From Aquirhabdus sp. (GTDB taxonomy: Bacteria > Pseudomonadota > Gammaproteobacteria > Pseudomonadales > Moraxellaceae), in assembly GCA_030152425.1 (NCBI GenBank), contig JASLJP010000132.1, forward strand, positions 1 through 6,420: a DNA stretch of 6,420 nucleotides, given 5' to 3'. The translations under genes and the position numbers were made by a program. The notes beneath the pieces are model-generated. The model made no database searches and had not been told where the DNA came from. It worked only from the letters and a program-made list of their open reading frames with translations. Below are positions 1 to 5,332 of this stretch, piece after piece. Every line of letters begins with the position of its first letter. Position 1 is the stretch's first letter.

Positions 1-2
1 AC

Positions 3-932
3 GACGCCCTGCCCGAAGAGTTTGAACGCCTGCTGATCAAACTCAACGGCCAGCGACAAGAGATCGCCCAAGCCGAAGCGCGTATCCGCAGCGCCGCCGC
101 CGACAGCGAAGCCGCCCGCCTTAAAGCCGAATTCGACCTCGCGCAAGCCGAGAAACACGCAGAATTCACCCAGCAACAGGCCCTCAAGCAAGCCGAGTTT
201 GAACGGCAACAAGCCCTCGCCGCCGAGCAGCTCAAATCTGCGCAGGCCGAGCAATCCTACTTTCAGCGTCTGGCCTCAGACCAAGCCCTGCGTGCACAAC
301 GCGAGCAACAACGCGCCTTCATCGAACAACAGATCGACGCCGGCCTGCAGCAGGTCAATGAGATCGAAATCAGCTACCTGCGCCGCTACGACGCCAGCAT
401 CAAAAAACTGCAAGGCGAAGAAAAACAGCTCATCGACCAACTGCTGGAGATGGAAAAACACTACAACACCCAGCAGGAACAGATCAACGCACGCACCCAG
501 CGCATTGACGACGCCGTGCAGGAGCAGGCCGATACCGAACAGCTCCTCAAAGCACTGCGCGCGGGGGAAGACCGCGACCGCATCCAGACCCTGCGTGCCA
601 TCGCCAGTCTTGAAAACGCCCTGATGCGCCAAAGCGACCGCGTCCATGCCCATCGCGCCGAGCTGCTCAGCTTTCAGGCCAATCAAACCCAGTTTGAAGA
701 AAGCAACCGCATCATGCGTAACCGCCTGACCGACTTGCAAACCTGCCTCGCCAATCTGGTTCAGCCGCTGCAAGACGCCATCAAAACCCGCACCGCCATC
801 GAGTCGCGCCGCCTGCAGTTCGTCGCCGACCAAGGCCAGATGGACAGCCCCTACAGCAGCGCCGGCATCTCCGAGATGCCCTACCTGATCCAGCAACTGC
901 GCAGCCAGATGGCAGCCACCGAACCCGCCTGA
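3..932 (+). CDS. Coiled-coil protein of unknown function, C-terminal 309 residues (5' end outside window)
   Basis: The frame is open from the first complete codon at position 3 to TGA at 930-932. There is no Met in the first 149 residues, so the true start lies upstream of the window. The protein is rich in Gln, Ala, Glu and Arg with almost no Gly or Pro, the pattern of a long alpha-helical coiled coil. Residues 52-73 contain two tandem 11-residue units (HAEFTQQQALK, then QAEFERQQALA), a hendecad-like period. The last 30 residues, around SPYSSAGISEMPYLIQQL, are less charged and may form a small C-terminal element. No enzyme motif, membrane segment or nucleotide-binding site is visible in this part. 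It could be a structural, cell-envelope or SMC-like protein; I do not recognise the family. The gene ends 28 bases before a strong terminator. Confidence 0.85.
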   Translation, partial: DALPEEFERLLIKLNGQRQEIAQAEARIRSAAADSEAARLKAEFDLAQAEKHAEFTQQQALKQAEFERQQALAAEQLKSAQAEQSYFQRLASDQALRAQREQQRAFIEQQIDAGLQQVNEIEISYLRRYDASIKKLQGEEKQLIDQLLEMEKHYNTQQEQINARTQRIDDAVQEQADTEQLLKALRAGEDRDRIQTLRAIASLENALMRQSDRVHAHRAELLSFQANQTQFEESNRIMRNRLTDLQTCLANLVQPLQDAIKTRTAIESRRLQFVADQGQMDSPYSSAGISEMPYLIQQLRSQMAATEPA

Positions 933-960
933 CCCGCTCAACCGCAGCGGATCAACGCCG

Positions 961-999
961 AAAAAAAGCCACCCACGTTGCGACGGGGTGGCTTTTTTT
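961..999. terminator. Bidirectional intrinsic terminator between convergent genes
   Basis: An A run (961-967) precedes the stem arm GCCACCC (968-974), and its complement GGGTGGC (986-992) is followed by seven T (993-999). The loop can extend the stem by CGT/ACG (976-978 with 983-985) past one bulged A. Because A and T runs flank both sides, it can stop the plus-strand coiled-coil gene and also the minus-strand membrane-protein gene coming from the right. Confidence 0.9.
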
Positions 1000-1041
1000 A
1001 GGGGATCTCAACCCCGTTTCAATCTCATGAATAGCGCTAAA

Positions 1042-1058
1042 CCTGCCCAAAGGGCGGG
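1042..1058 (-). terminator. GC-rich hairpin after the membrane-protein gene, weak terminator candidate
   Basis: CCTGCCC (1042-1048) pairs with GGGCGGG (1052-1058), with one G-T pair and an AAA loop. It lies 17 bases beyond the stop of the minus-strand gene that ends at 1076. On the minus strand it is followed only by TTTAGC, so the U tract is poor. It may protect the 3' end or act with the stronger terminator at 961-999. Confidence 0.4.
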
Positions 1059-1075
1059 ATGTCGTAGTATCCGTC

Positions 1076-1396
1076 TCAATCCCACTTCACCCCTTTGCGC
1101 CGCAGCACACTGACGATCAAGCCCACGAAAAACGCCAGCATAAACACCGAATGCAGCGCCCGCCAGTCCATCGCCGCCACATACGGCCGCAGCAGCAGCG
1201 TCCAAAACAGCAGCCCACCGATCAGCACGCCGCACTGCAGCCAAGTCAGCGGGATCATCCATACGCTCTGCATCAGCCGCGGGTACGTTCGCCGCAGCCA
1301 GCGACTGACCGCCATAAAAATATCACGGACGAAATACCCCTCGATCACCCCCGCGATGATCATCACCGCCCACAGCCACCCACTTACACTTTGCAT
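1076..1396 (-). CDS. Small three-helix inner-membrane protein of unknown function
   Basis: This encodes 106 residues. The start at 1394-1396 is chosen because AGGA (1403-1406) lies six bases upstream. The longer in-frame Met at 1465 would fall inside the terminator of the preceding gene and lacks support. Three hydrophobic segments are visible at about residues 6-23, 47-69 and 80-98. They are separated by a basic loop (SRWLRRTYPR, about 31-40) and a short segment with Asp and Arg. The tail RRKGVKWD is positively charged and probably cytoplasmic. There are no catalytic motifs and I do not recognise the family. It stands alone between two terminators, so it is probably its own unit or is fed by readthrough from the exported-protein gene upstream. 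Confidence 0.75.
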   Translation of the reverse strand: MQSVSGWLWAVMIIAGVIEGYFVRDIFMAVSRWLRRTYPRLMQSVWMIPLTWLQCGVLIGGLLFWTLLLRPYVAAMDWRALHSVFMLAFFVGLIVSVLRRKGVKWD

Positions 1397-1451
1397 CTGC
1401 TTTCCTGTTTTTACTTTGGCTTGTATCGCATGGTCACCGCATAGATGCCAT

Positions 1452-1488
1452 AAAAAATCCCGCATCGATACCCTGACCGACGCGGGAT
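1452..1488 (-). terminator. Intrinsic terminator of the exported DUF2059-like gene
   Basis: On the minus strand, ATCCCGC (1488-1482) pairs with GCGGGAT (1463-1457) across an 18-base loop and runs straight into a T tract opposite the A run 1452-1456. It lies 42 bases beyond the stop codon at 1531-1533. The membrane-protein gene starts 55 bases further on, so some readthrough is possible. Confidence 0.8.
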
Positions 1489-1530
1489 GGATTATGACAG
1501 CAAATGGCTGCCCCTCAGACTCGGATCAGC

Positions 1531-2088
1531 CTACTTCTTAGCCTTTATGCGCTTGCCGGCAGGCGCATTGTCTATCTTGCACGCGCACTGCGCCAGTATT
1601 GCCCCTAACGCCGTGGAATACTCCTGCGTTGCCGCTTGCTTGGCCGTGCGGTTGAGCTCCAAAAAGCGCTGCGTACCTTTCTTGTTCACATCCAGATCGA
1701 TCGCCCGCGCTTTGCGATCCAGTGGCGTCTCCGCCACCCTGATCAATTCCGCCAGCTCCGCATCGGTAAAATTTGGGCCATAATTTTCGCGCCAAAATGC
1801 TTGATTGTTTTCAGCGGTATCCACATTGCCCATCGTCGTCACATAGCGCTGATTAATCTCTTCGATTTTCTTTTTATCATCCGCTTTAAGGACATAGACG
1901 GTCTCCAGCATCGGCAATGCCTGCTCCAAGCTCCTTGCCGTCTCTGCACGCACCAACTCATTTTGATACGCATAGGCTTCAGGATAGCCCTGCAGTTGAT
2001 ACAGCTTATTCAGCATCTCATCACGCGTCGCACCATGCGCCATGCTGGACAGCAGCAGTATCATTACCGGCATCAAAATCTTAAACAT
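1531..2088 (-). CDS. Exported small protein, DUF2059-like
   Basis: This encodes 185 residues. The start is at 2086-2088, because GGAG (2096-2099) is seven bases upstream and because this start begins directly with a signal peptide; a Met 13 codons upstream has neither. The signal peptide is MFKILMPVMILLLSSMAHGA, with cleavage probably near AHG/AHGA. The mature part is helical and charged. The segment around residues 103-130 (YGPNFTDAELAELIRVAETPLDRKARAID) resembles the 'F(T/S)xxELxxLIxFYxSPxG' signature I associate with DUF2059 proteins, which are small periplasmic proteins of unknown role. Here the aromatic and Gly positions of that signature are not kept. Two Cys near the C-terminus (CAC, 168-170) might bind metal or form a disulfide. 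The family call is by eye only; export is the firmer claim. Confidence 0.75.
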   Translation of the reverse strand: MFKILMPVMILLLSSMAHGATRDEMLNKLYQLQGYPEAYAYQNELVRAETARSLEQALPMLETVYVLKADDKKKIEEINQRYVTTMGNVDTAENNQAFWRENYGPNFTDAELAELIRVAETPLDRKARAIDLDVNKKGTQRFLELNRTAKQAATQEYSTALGAILAQCACKIDNAPAGKRIKAKK

Positions 2089-2138
2089 CGGTCCACTCCA
2101 TTTATTTAGGGGTATCAAAATATCCATACAATTCGACC

Positions 2139-2144
2139 ATATTA
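2139..2144 (-). promoter_or_regulatory. Candidate -10 element for the exported DUF2059-like gene
   Basis: The minus strand reads TAATAT followed by GG, 50 bases before the ATG at 2088. The same eight bases TAATATGG occur 54 bases before the start of the secreted phospholipase-like gene. No good -35 hexamer is present 16-18 bases upstream. Instead the palindrome at 2165-2177 lies around -39 if this is the -10, the usual place for an activator. This is a guess from spacing. Confidence 0.3.
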
Positions 2145-2164
2145 GCGATGTTTACCCCCTATGG

Positions 2165-2177
2165 CGATACCGTATCG
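2165..2177. promoter_or_regulatory. Palindrome CGATAC-C-GTATCG, possible operator
   Basis: A perfect 6-1-6 inverted repeat lies 77-89 bases upstream of the exported-protein start. This is the size and symmetry of a binding site for a dimeric regulator. I do not recognise it as the consensus of a named regulator. Confidence 0.4.
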
Positions 2178-2182
2178 TAGCA

Positions 2183-2195
2183 ATTAATCATTAAT
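2183..2195. promoter_or_regulatory. Palindrome ATTAAT-C-ATTAAT, possible operator
   Basis: A second perfect 6-1-6 element has its centre 18 bases from that of the first (2189 against 2171). Since ATTAAT is itself palindromic, it also counts as a direct repeat, and in AT-rich DNA this carries less weight than its neighbour. Confidence 0.3.
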
Positions 2196-2400
2196 ATCAA
2201 ATCAGCCGTGATTAACCCAATATCCAGCGCCCATCTGCCTTTATTCTGCACACGACCTGCGATTATCTCCTGAATCACAAGATTGAGCATGCCCGCAGCG
2301 TCCGCCAGCCATACGCCATTCGCTTACAGTGAACTACGTCACAACTTACCTGTCTTTACTACTCACCGCGCAAAGTGCGACGAACGTATTCGTACAGCGG

Positions 2401-2437
2401 ATTAACGGCATATTAACGCGCTAACTATTTATATAGT
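2401..2437 (+). promoter_or_regulatory. Candidate promoter/operator of the hemerythrin-like gene
   Basis: Two tandem 11-base units begin with ATTAACG (2401-2407 and 2412-2418), one helical turn apart. They are followed by the inverted repeat ACTAT-TTAT-ATAGT (2424-2437). The right arm overlaps TATAGT (2432-2437), the best -10 candidate, which would put transcription start near 2444 and leave a leader of about 29 bases. No correctly spaced -35 hexamer is visible, so the tandem units may bind an activator. Element positions are seen directly; function is inferred. Confidence 0.4.
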
Positions 2438-2472
2438 CTAACTTTCTCTAAAAACATCCAAGGAATGGAATA

Positions 2473-3144
2473 ATGCTACGTGAATGGATTAACCGCTGGT
2501 TCGGCGGAAAACAAAAAAACACCACCCCACATAACGACAATACAATCAACGACAGTGTGGATCACCCCCCTGTAGACCGCAGCGCGACACCAGCAGCCGC
2601 CATCAATGACGACGCCGTGAGCGCCTACACCGCCTATAGCAATGCCTCCGAGCACCAAGCCGCAGCGCTGCACACCAGCGCGCCCGTGATGCCCATCGCC
2701 TCGGATAGCGCGTCTAACGGCATCAGCTACTCGCCCACCCTCATCGACGCGCTCAAAGATGACCACAGCGACCTGATCGAGCTCTACAGCGAAATCGCCC
2801 ACATCATGGCCAGCGGTCACTACGACGCCATCCCCGAAGCCCTCACCAGCTTTAAAACCAAACTCGACGTCCACCTGCTGACCGAAAACCTGCGCTTCTA
2901 CTGCTACCTCGAACAAAACCTCAGCGGCCACACCGCCGAGCTGGAGCTTATGAAAAGCTTCCGCCGTGAAATGAGCAGCATCGCCCGCGCCGTCGTCGGC
3001 TTCGTGCGCAAATGGCAGTTCACCGTCATCACCAAAGCCAACAAAGACTCCTTCCTCGAAGAATACGCCCAGATCGGCGATGCCCTCACCCAGCGCATCG
3101 AGCGCGAAGAAAACAGCCTCTACACCCTGTATATGGCCGCCTAA
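2473..3144 (+). CDS. Hemerythrin-like (HHE) domain protein with a long low-complexity N-terminus
   Basis: This encodes 223 residues. AAGGA (2460-2464) lies eight bases before the ATG. The first ten residues (MLREWINRWF) are amphipathic and could touch the membrane. Residues 12-86 are rich in Asn, Asp, Ala, Ser, Thr and Pro and look disordered. Residues 87-223 resemble a four-helix hemerythrin fold. Helix A carries DDHSDL (His98). Helix B carries KLDVHLLTENLRFY, matching the HxxxE pattern (His134, Glu138) usually seen as 'HFxxEE..LFP'. The last helix carries RIEREENSLYTLY (Glu212/213). Proteins of this family bind a di-iron or related centre and sense or carry oxygen, NO or iron. Here the His expected before 'xxxEE' is Arg208, so iron binding may be partial. 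No secretion signal is seen, so it is probably cytoplasmic. Confidence 0.75.
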   Translation: MLREWINRWFGGKQKNTTPHNDNTINDSVDHPPVDRSATPAAAINDDAVSAYTAYSNASEHQAAALHTSAPVMPIASDSASNGISYSPTLIDALKDDHSDLIELYSEIAHIMASGHYDAIPEALTSFKTKLDVHLLTENLRFYCYLEQNLSGHTAELELMKSFRREMSSIARAVVGFVRKWQFTVITKANKDSFLEEYAQIGDALTQRIEREENSLYTLYMAA

Positions 3145-3159
3145 CGCAGCGTGTAAAAC

Positions 3160-3193
3160 AAAAAAAAGGGTGGCCATCAAGCCACCCTTTTTT
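3160..3193. terminator. Bidirectional intrinsic terminator between convergent genes
   Basis: Eight A (3160-3167), stem GGGTGGC (3168-3174), loop CATCAA, stem GCCACCC (3181-3187), then six T (3188-3193). It can serve the hemerythrin-like gene on the plus strand and the anchored-protein gene on the minus strand, whose stop is at 3213-3215. The seven-base arms are the same sequences as in the terminator at 961-999, but in swapped order. Confidence 0.92.
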
Positions 3194-3212
3194 ATACCCA
3201 TCCGCCCCCCCC

Positions 3213-3785
3213 CTACGGGTACAGCTCCGGATGCTTGGCTTTTAGTTGATCGCGCATTTCCTGTATGCGGCGCACCTTTTCCTCGACGACTTTGATCTGC
3301 TCAGGCGGGATGCCTTCTTTTTTTGCCCGCATGATATCCGACTGCAGCGCAGGGATTTCTTTATCCGCAGAGTCCACATAGGCCTTATACACCTTGCCAT
3401 TCTGCCGCGCCTCATACTGCGCATAGGCTTTCGGATCCGCCAGCTCCGCCGCTGACGGCATTTCTCGACTATCGCCGCTATCCAGCGGCGGCATGCGCGG
3501 ATCACCATGCTCACGCGTCTCGGCCATCGCCTGCGCCGCATCCACCGGCGGAAACAGCGTCGGGTCAGGCATCGGCAATAGCGCAGAGTCGCTTTGCGCC
3601 ACCCCAAAATTATACGGCATCAGCGGCTGACTCACCGTCGCCAGCGGCGCCGAGACCGGCACGGGCTGTACGGCGGGCGGTGCTACCGCGGCGACCGGCA
3701 GCGCGGCTTTCGGCTTGAGCCACAGCAGCAGGCCGATCACCAGCAGCGCCAATCCCGCTAAGGCCACCCAGAGTAAGTGCTTCAA
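3213..3785 (-). CDS. Membrane-anchored periplasmic protein of unknown function, TTG start, coupled to the isomerase gene
   Basis: This encodes 190 residues. The start codon is TTG at 3783-3785, overlapping the isomerase stop codon in the sequence TTGA. An in-frame TGA two codons upstream rules out a longer frame, and AGGA (3795-3798) lies nine bases upstream. GTG at codon 7 is possible but would cut into the anchor. Residues 4-23 form one membrane helix after a Lys-His N-terminus, with no cleavage site, so the rest should face the periplasm. Residues 25-115 are a Pro- and Ala-rich linker. Residues 116-190 are charged and helical (EARQNGKVYKAYVDSADKE, then KVVEEKVRRIQEMRDQLKAK), suggesting a short coiled coil. 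It is the last gene of the unit. A tethering or partner role for the isomerase is suggested by coupling only; I do not recognise the family. Confidence 0.75.
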   Translation of the reverse strand: MKHLLWVALAGLALLVIGLLLWLKPKAALPVAAVAPPAVQPVPVSAPLATVSQPLMPYNFGVAQSDSALLPMPDPTLFPPVDAAQAMAETREHGDPRMPPLDSGDSREMPSAAELADPKAYAQYEARQNGKVYKAYVDSADKEIPALQSDIMRAKKEGIPPEQIKVVEEKVRRIQEMRDQLKAKHPELYP

Positions 3786-5194
3786 TGGTCACCATCCTGC
3801 GGAAACTGCATGCTCAACACCAGATCAGGGCGGATATGGATATTCGCCTCATGCCAGACGCGCGCCCGCGCATCCGCATACTCCTGCATCACTTTTTGCT
3901 TGGCGATGGCCTGCGACGCCACATAGCGCACCGACTCGCTCGTCACCGGCTGATGGCTGATTTCCTTTTGCTCCACCAGCACGATCTCCCAATCCACCGC
4001 GCCACCCACCTTGCCCGGCATGCGGAACGGATTCGACACTTTATCCACCGGCTGGAAAAACAGCAGGCTTTGCAACCAATTCGAGCCGGTCTCCGGATGC
4101 ACCACCCAGCCCAGATCCCCGCCTTGGTCACGATCATCAGCCACCGAATACTGCTTGGCCACCTCAGCAAACGGCTTACCCGCTTTGAGCTGAGCCGCCG
4201 CCTCGCGCGCAGTCGCTTCATCCTTGGTGCGGATATGGCGCGCCTTCACCCGATCCACCCGCACAAACATATCCAGATGACGCTCATAGAACGCTTTGAT
4301 TTCTTCTGGGGTCACGCGTCCGGCGATTTTCTTTAGATAATAGCCATCCTCATGCATCTCTGCCGCCACGCCGATATGCTCTAGATAGCCTTGCGTCTGC
4401 AGCCGGTCGACAATGACTTGCTTAAAAGCAGCCACCTCAGCCGCCGTCAACCCTGAACTACGCTCCAGCCACAACATGGCATAGCGCCGCTCCAATAACA
4501 GCTGCGCCTGCTGATCGGTGAACTCTTTGTCTTTTTGATGAATCTGCAGCTTGCCCTGCACATTCTGGCTATCGTAGACCTCGGCCAGCGTGATCACCCC
4601 CTGGCTCTGGGCATCAAAGCGGTAGCGACGCAGCACCACCTGCTCGGCAAACTTGCGCCCCGCCGGCATCAAACGATAATCCAGCATGACATTGGGTTGA
4701 TCCGCCAGCAGCTTGGTCCAATCCTGATCCGTCATCACATGACTGGCGGTTTGACCATAGTTCGGTTTGTCTGACCCCGTGCGTTTTTTAGCCTCCGCCA
4801 CCATATCCACGCCAAAGGCAGCCACGATATTGGCGGCCAACGCCTGCTGGATTTGCACCTCCGGGCTAAACGCCACCTTGCTGTCTTTGATCAGATCATC
4901 CGCTTGAAACTGAGTCCGCGCATAGGCAGCCAGCAAACGATCATCAATGATGCGCTGCAAGACTTGGGTAGGCGTGGCTTTAGGATCTGTTTTTTTCGAG
5001 ATCTGCACAAAACGATCCAACAGCGGCTGGCTAATCGACTGGCCGTCCAATGTCGCAGCCACCCCTACCGTTTTTAAGTCATAACTGACCACCGCATGGG
5101 CACTGCCTGATCCTATGGCGATCGCCATCAGCACACGGGATGCACTGTGTTTAATAAAGCCTTTTATCTGTTGTTTTTGCATAGAAAATTGCAT
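3782..5194 (-). CDS. Exported SurA/PpiD-type parvulin peptidyl-prolyl isomerase
   Basis: This encodes 470 residues. The start at 5192-5194 is preferred because AGAGA (5202-5206) is seven bases upstream. Upstream in-frame Met codons lack good sites and the longest would run into the preceding 3' region; a Met four codons later is the alternative. The N-terminus is a signal peptide with hydrophobic VLMAIAIGSGSAHA and a likely cut after AHA (about residue 34). Residues 46-100 carry a SurA-like element (TPTQVLQRIIDDRLLAAYAR). A long helical chaperone-like middle region follows, and from about residue 293 (RVTPEEIKAFYERH) the rotamase domain. Rotamase signatures are ARHI (His320), FAEVAKQYS and GGDLGW (358-363). 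The usual closing 'GxHIIxV' reads DWEIVLVE, so the second conserved His is Glu. Such proteins assist folding of exported proteins in the periplasm. Its stop overlaps the next gene by four bases. Confidence 0.88.
   Translation of the reverse strand: MQFSMQKQQIKGFIKHSASRVLMAIAIGSGSAHAVVSYDLKTVGVAATLDGQSISQPLLDRFVQISKKTDPKATPTQVLQRIIDDRLLAAYARTQFQADDLIKDSKVAFSPEVQIQQALAANIVAAFGVDMVAEAKKRTGSDKPNYGQTASHVMTDQDWTKLLADQPNVMLDYRLMPAGRKFAEQVVLRRYRFDAQSQGVITLAEVYDSQNVQGKLQIHQKDKEFTDQQAQLLLERRYAMLWLERSSGLTAAEVAAFKQVIVDRLQTQGYLEHIGVAAEMHEDGYYLKKIAGRVTPEEIKAFYERHLDMFVRVDRVKARHIRTKDEATAREAAAQLKAGKPFAEVAKQYSVADDRDQGGDLGWVVHPETGSNWLQSLLFFQPVDKVSNPFRMPGKVGGAVDWEIVLVEQKEISHQPVTSESVRYVASQAIAKQKVMQEYADARARVWHEANIHIRPDLVLSMQFPQDGDH
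3795..3798 (-). promoter_or_regulatory. Ribosome-binding site deciding the TTG start of the anchored protein
   Basis: AGGA on the minus strand lies nine bases before the TTG at 3783-3785, inside the last codons of the isomerase gene. With the TTGA stop/start overlap it supports translation by re-initiation or coupling, and so a fixed ratio of the two proteins. Confidence 0.6.
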
Positions 5195-5240
5195 AAGCCG
5201 ATCTCTGGACATCCTGTACATATTGAAATAATTGCGCCTT

Positions 5241-5273
5241 AAAAAAAACGCCACCATAGCCGTGACGTTTTTT
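5241..5273 (-). terminator. Terminator after the phospholipase-like gene, upstream of the isomerase gene
   Basis: On the minus strand, six A precede ACG-t-CAC, a seven-base loop GGCTATG, and GTG-g-CGT followed by eight T (opposite 5241-5248). The stem has one T-G or mismatch position (5251/5265) and gains length from A-T pairing at its base. A T run on the plus strand makes it formally two-way. It sits 59 bases beyond the stop at 5333-5335 and 46 bases before the isomerase start, so its efficiency sets how much the enzyme transcript reaches the isomerase gene. Confidence 0.75.
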
Positions 5274-5282
5274 AACCCATGA

Positions 5283-5314
5283 CCGCAGGGATGCACCATC
5301 CATGCGGGCTATGG
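5283..5314 (-). other. Structured 3' untranslated element with complementarity to the terminator loop
   Basis: CCGCA-g-GGATG (5283-5293) and CATCC-a-TGCGG (5297-5307) form a hairpin of two five-pair stems around one mismatch, with a three-base loop. Directly beside it, 5307-5314 (GGCTATGG) is the exact complement of 5254-5261 (CCATAGCC), which covers the terminator loop. In the minus-strand transcript the flank, then the hairpin, then the terminator appear in that order, so a pseudoknot or an alternative long pairing is possible. Confidence 0.55.
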
Positions 5315-5332
5315 AGAGATCATCGCGTGAAC

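Larger units (their letters stand above)
2089..2472. other. Divergent intergenic region, 384 bases, repeat-rich
   Basis: This separates the minus-strand exported-protein gene from the plus-strand hemerythrin-like gene and is clearly more AT-rich than its flanks. It holds two odd-centred palindromes (2165-2177 and 2183-2195), a short hairpin ACGAA-CGTA-TTCGT (2380-2393), and tandem 11-base repeats next to an inverted repeat just upstream of the plus-strand gene (2401-2437). It also holds a 38-codon open frame (2289-2405) with a poor ribosome-binding site. The stretch 2200-2375 shows nothing else that I can interpret. Confidence 0.7.

Noticed and set aside
276..941. Long minus-strand open frame opposite the coiled-coil gene
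   Set aside because: It is antisense to a convincing coiled-coil frame, has no ribosome-binding site and has a composition explained by the opposite strand's Gln/Ala codons.
1001..1015. GGGG-N7-CCCC hairpin after the first terminator
   Set aside because: Four pairs with a seven-base loop is too weak to call and overlaps nothing informative.
1397..1465. N-terminal extension of the three-helix membrane protein
   Set aside because: The upstream Met lies in the terminator hairpin of the previous gene, and a clear AGGA site supports the start at 1396.
2184..2200. FNR-like box (TTGAT-N4-ATCAA) before the exported-protein gene
   Set aside because: An ATCAA half is present at 2196-2200, but the matching TTGAT half at the correct spacing is absent.
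2380..2393. Hairpin ACGAA-CGTA-TTCGT as a tRNA T-arm or terminator
   Set aside because: The stem has only five pairs and no T run follows. No acceptor, D or anticodon arms are found nearby.
2476..3201. Long minus-strand open frame opposite the hemerythrin-like gene
   Set aside because: The plus strand has a good ribosome-binding site, recognisable HHE motifs and a terminator. The antisense frame would start inside that terminator.
3785..4336. Plus-strand open frame inside the isomerase gene
   Set aside because: The His/Arg/Leu-rich product is typical of an antisense shadow; the minus strand has parvulin motifs throughout.
5195..5299. N-terminal extension of the isomerase to 505 residues
   Set aside because: It would overlap the enzyme's terminator and push the signal peptide 35 residues inward. 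AGAGA supports the start at 5194.
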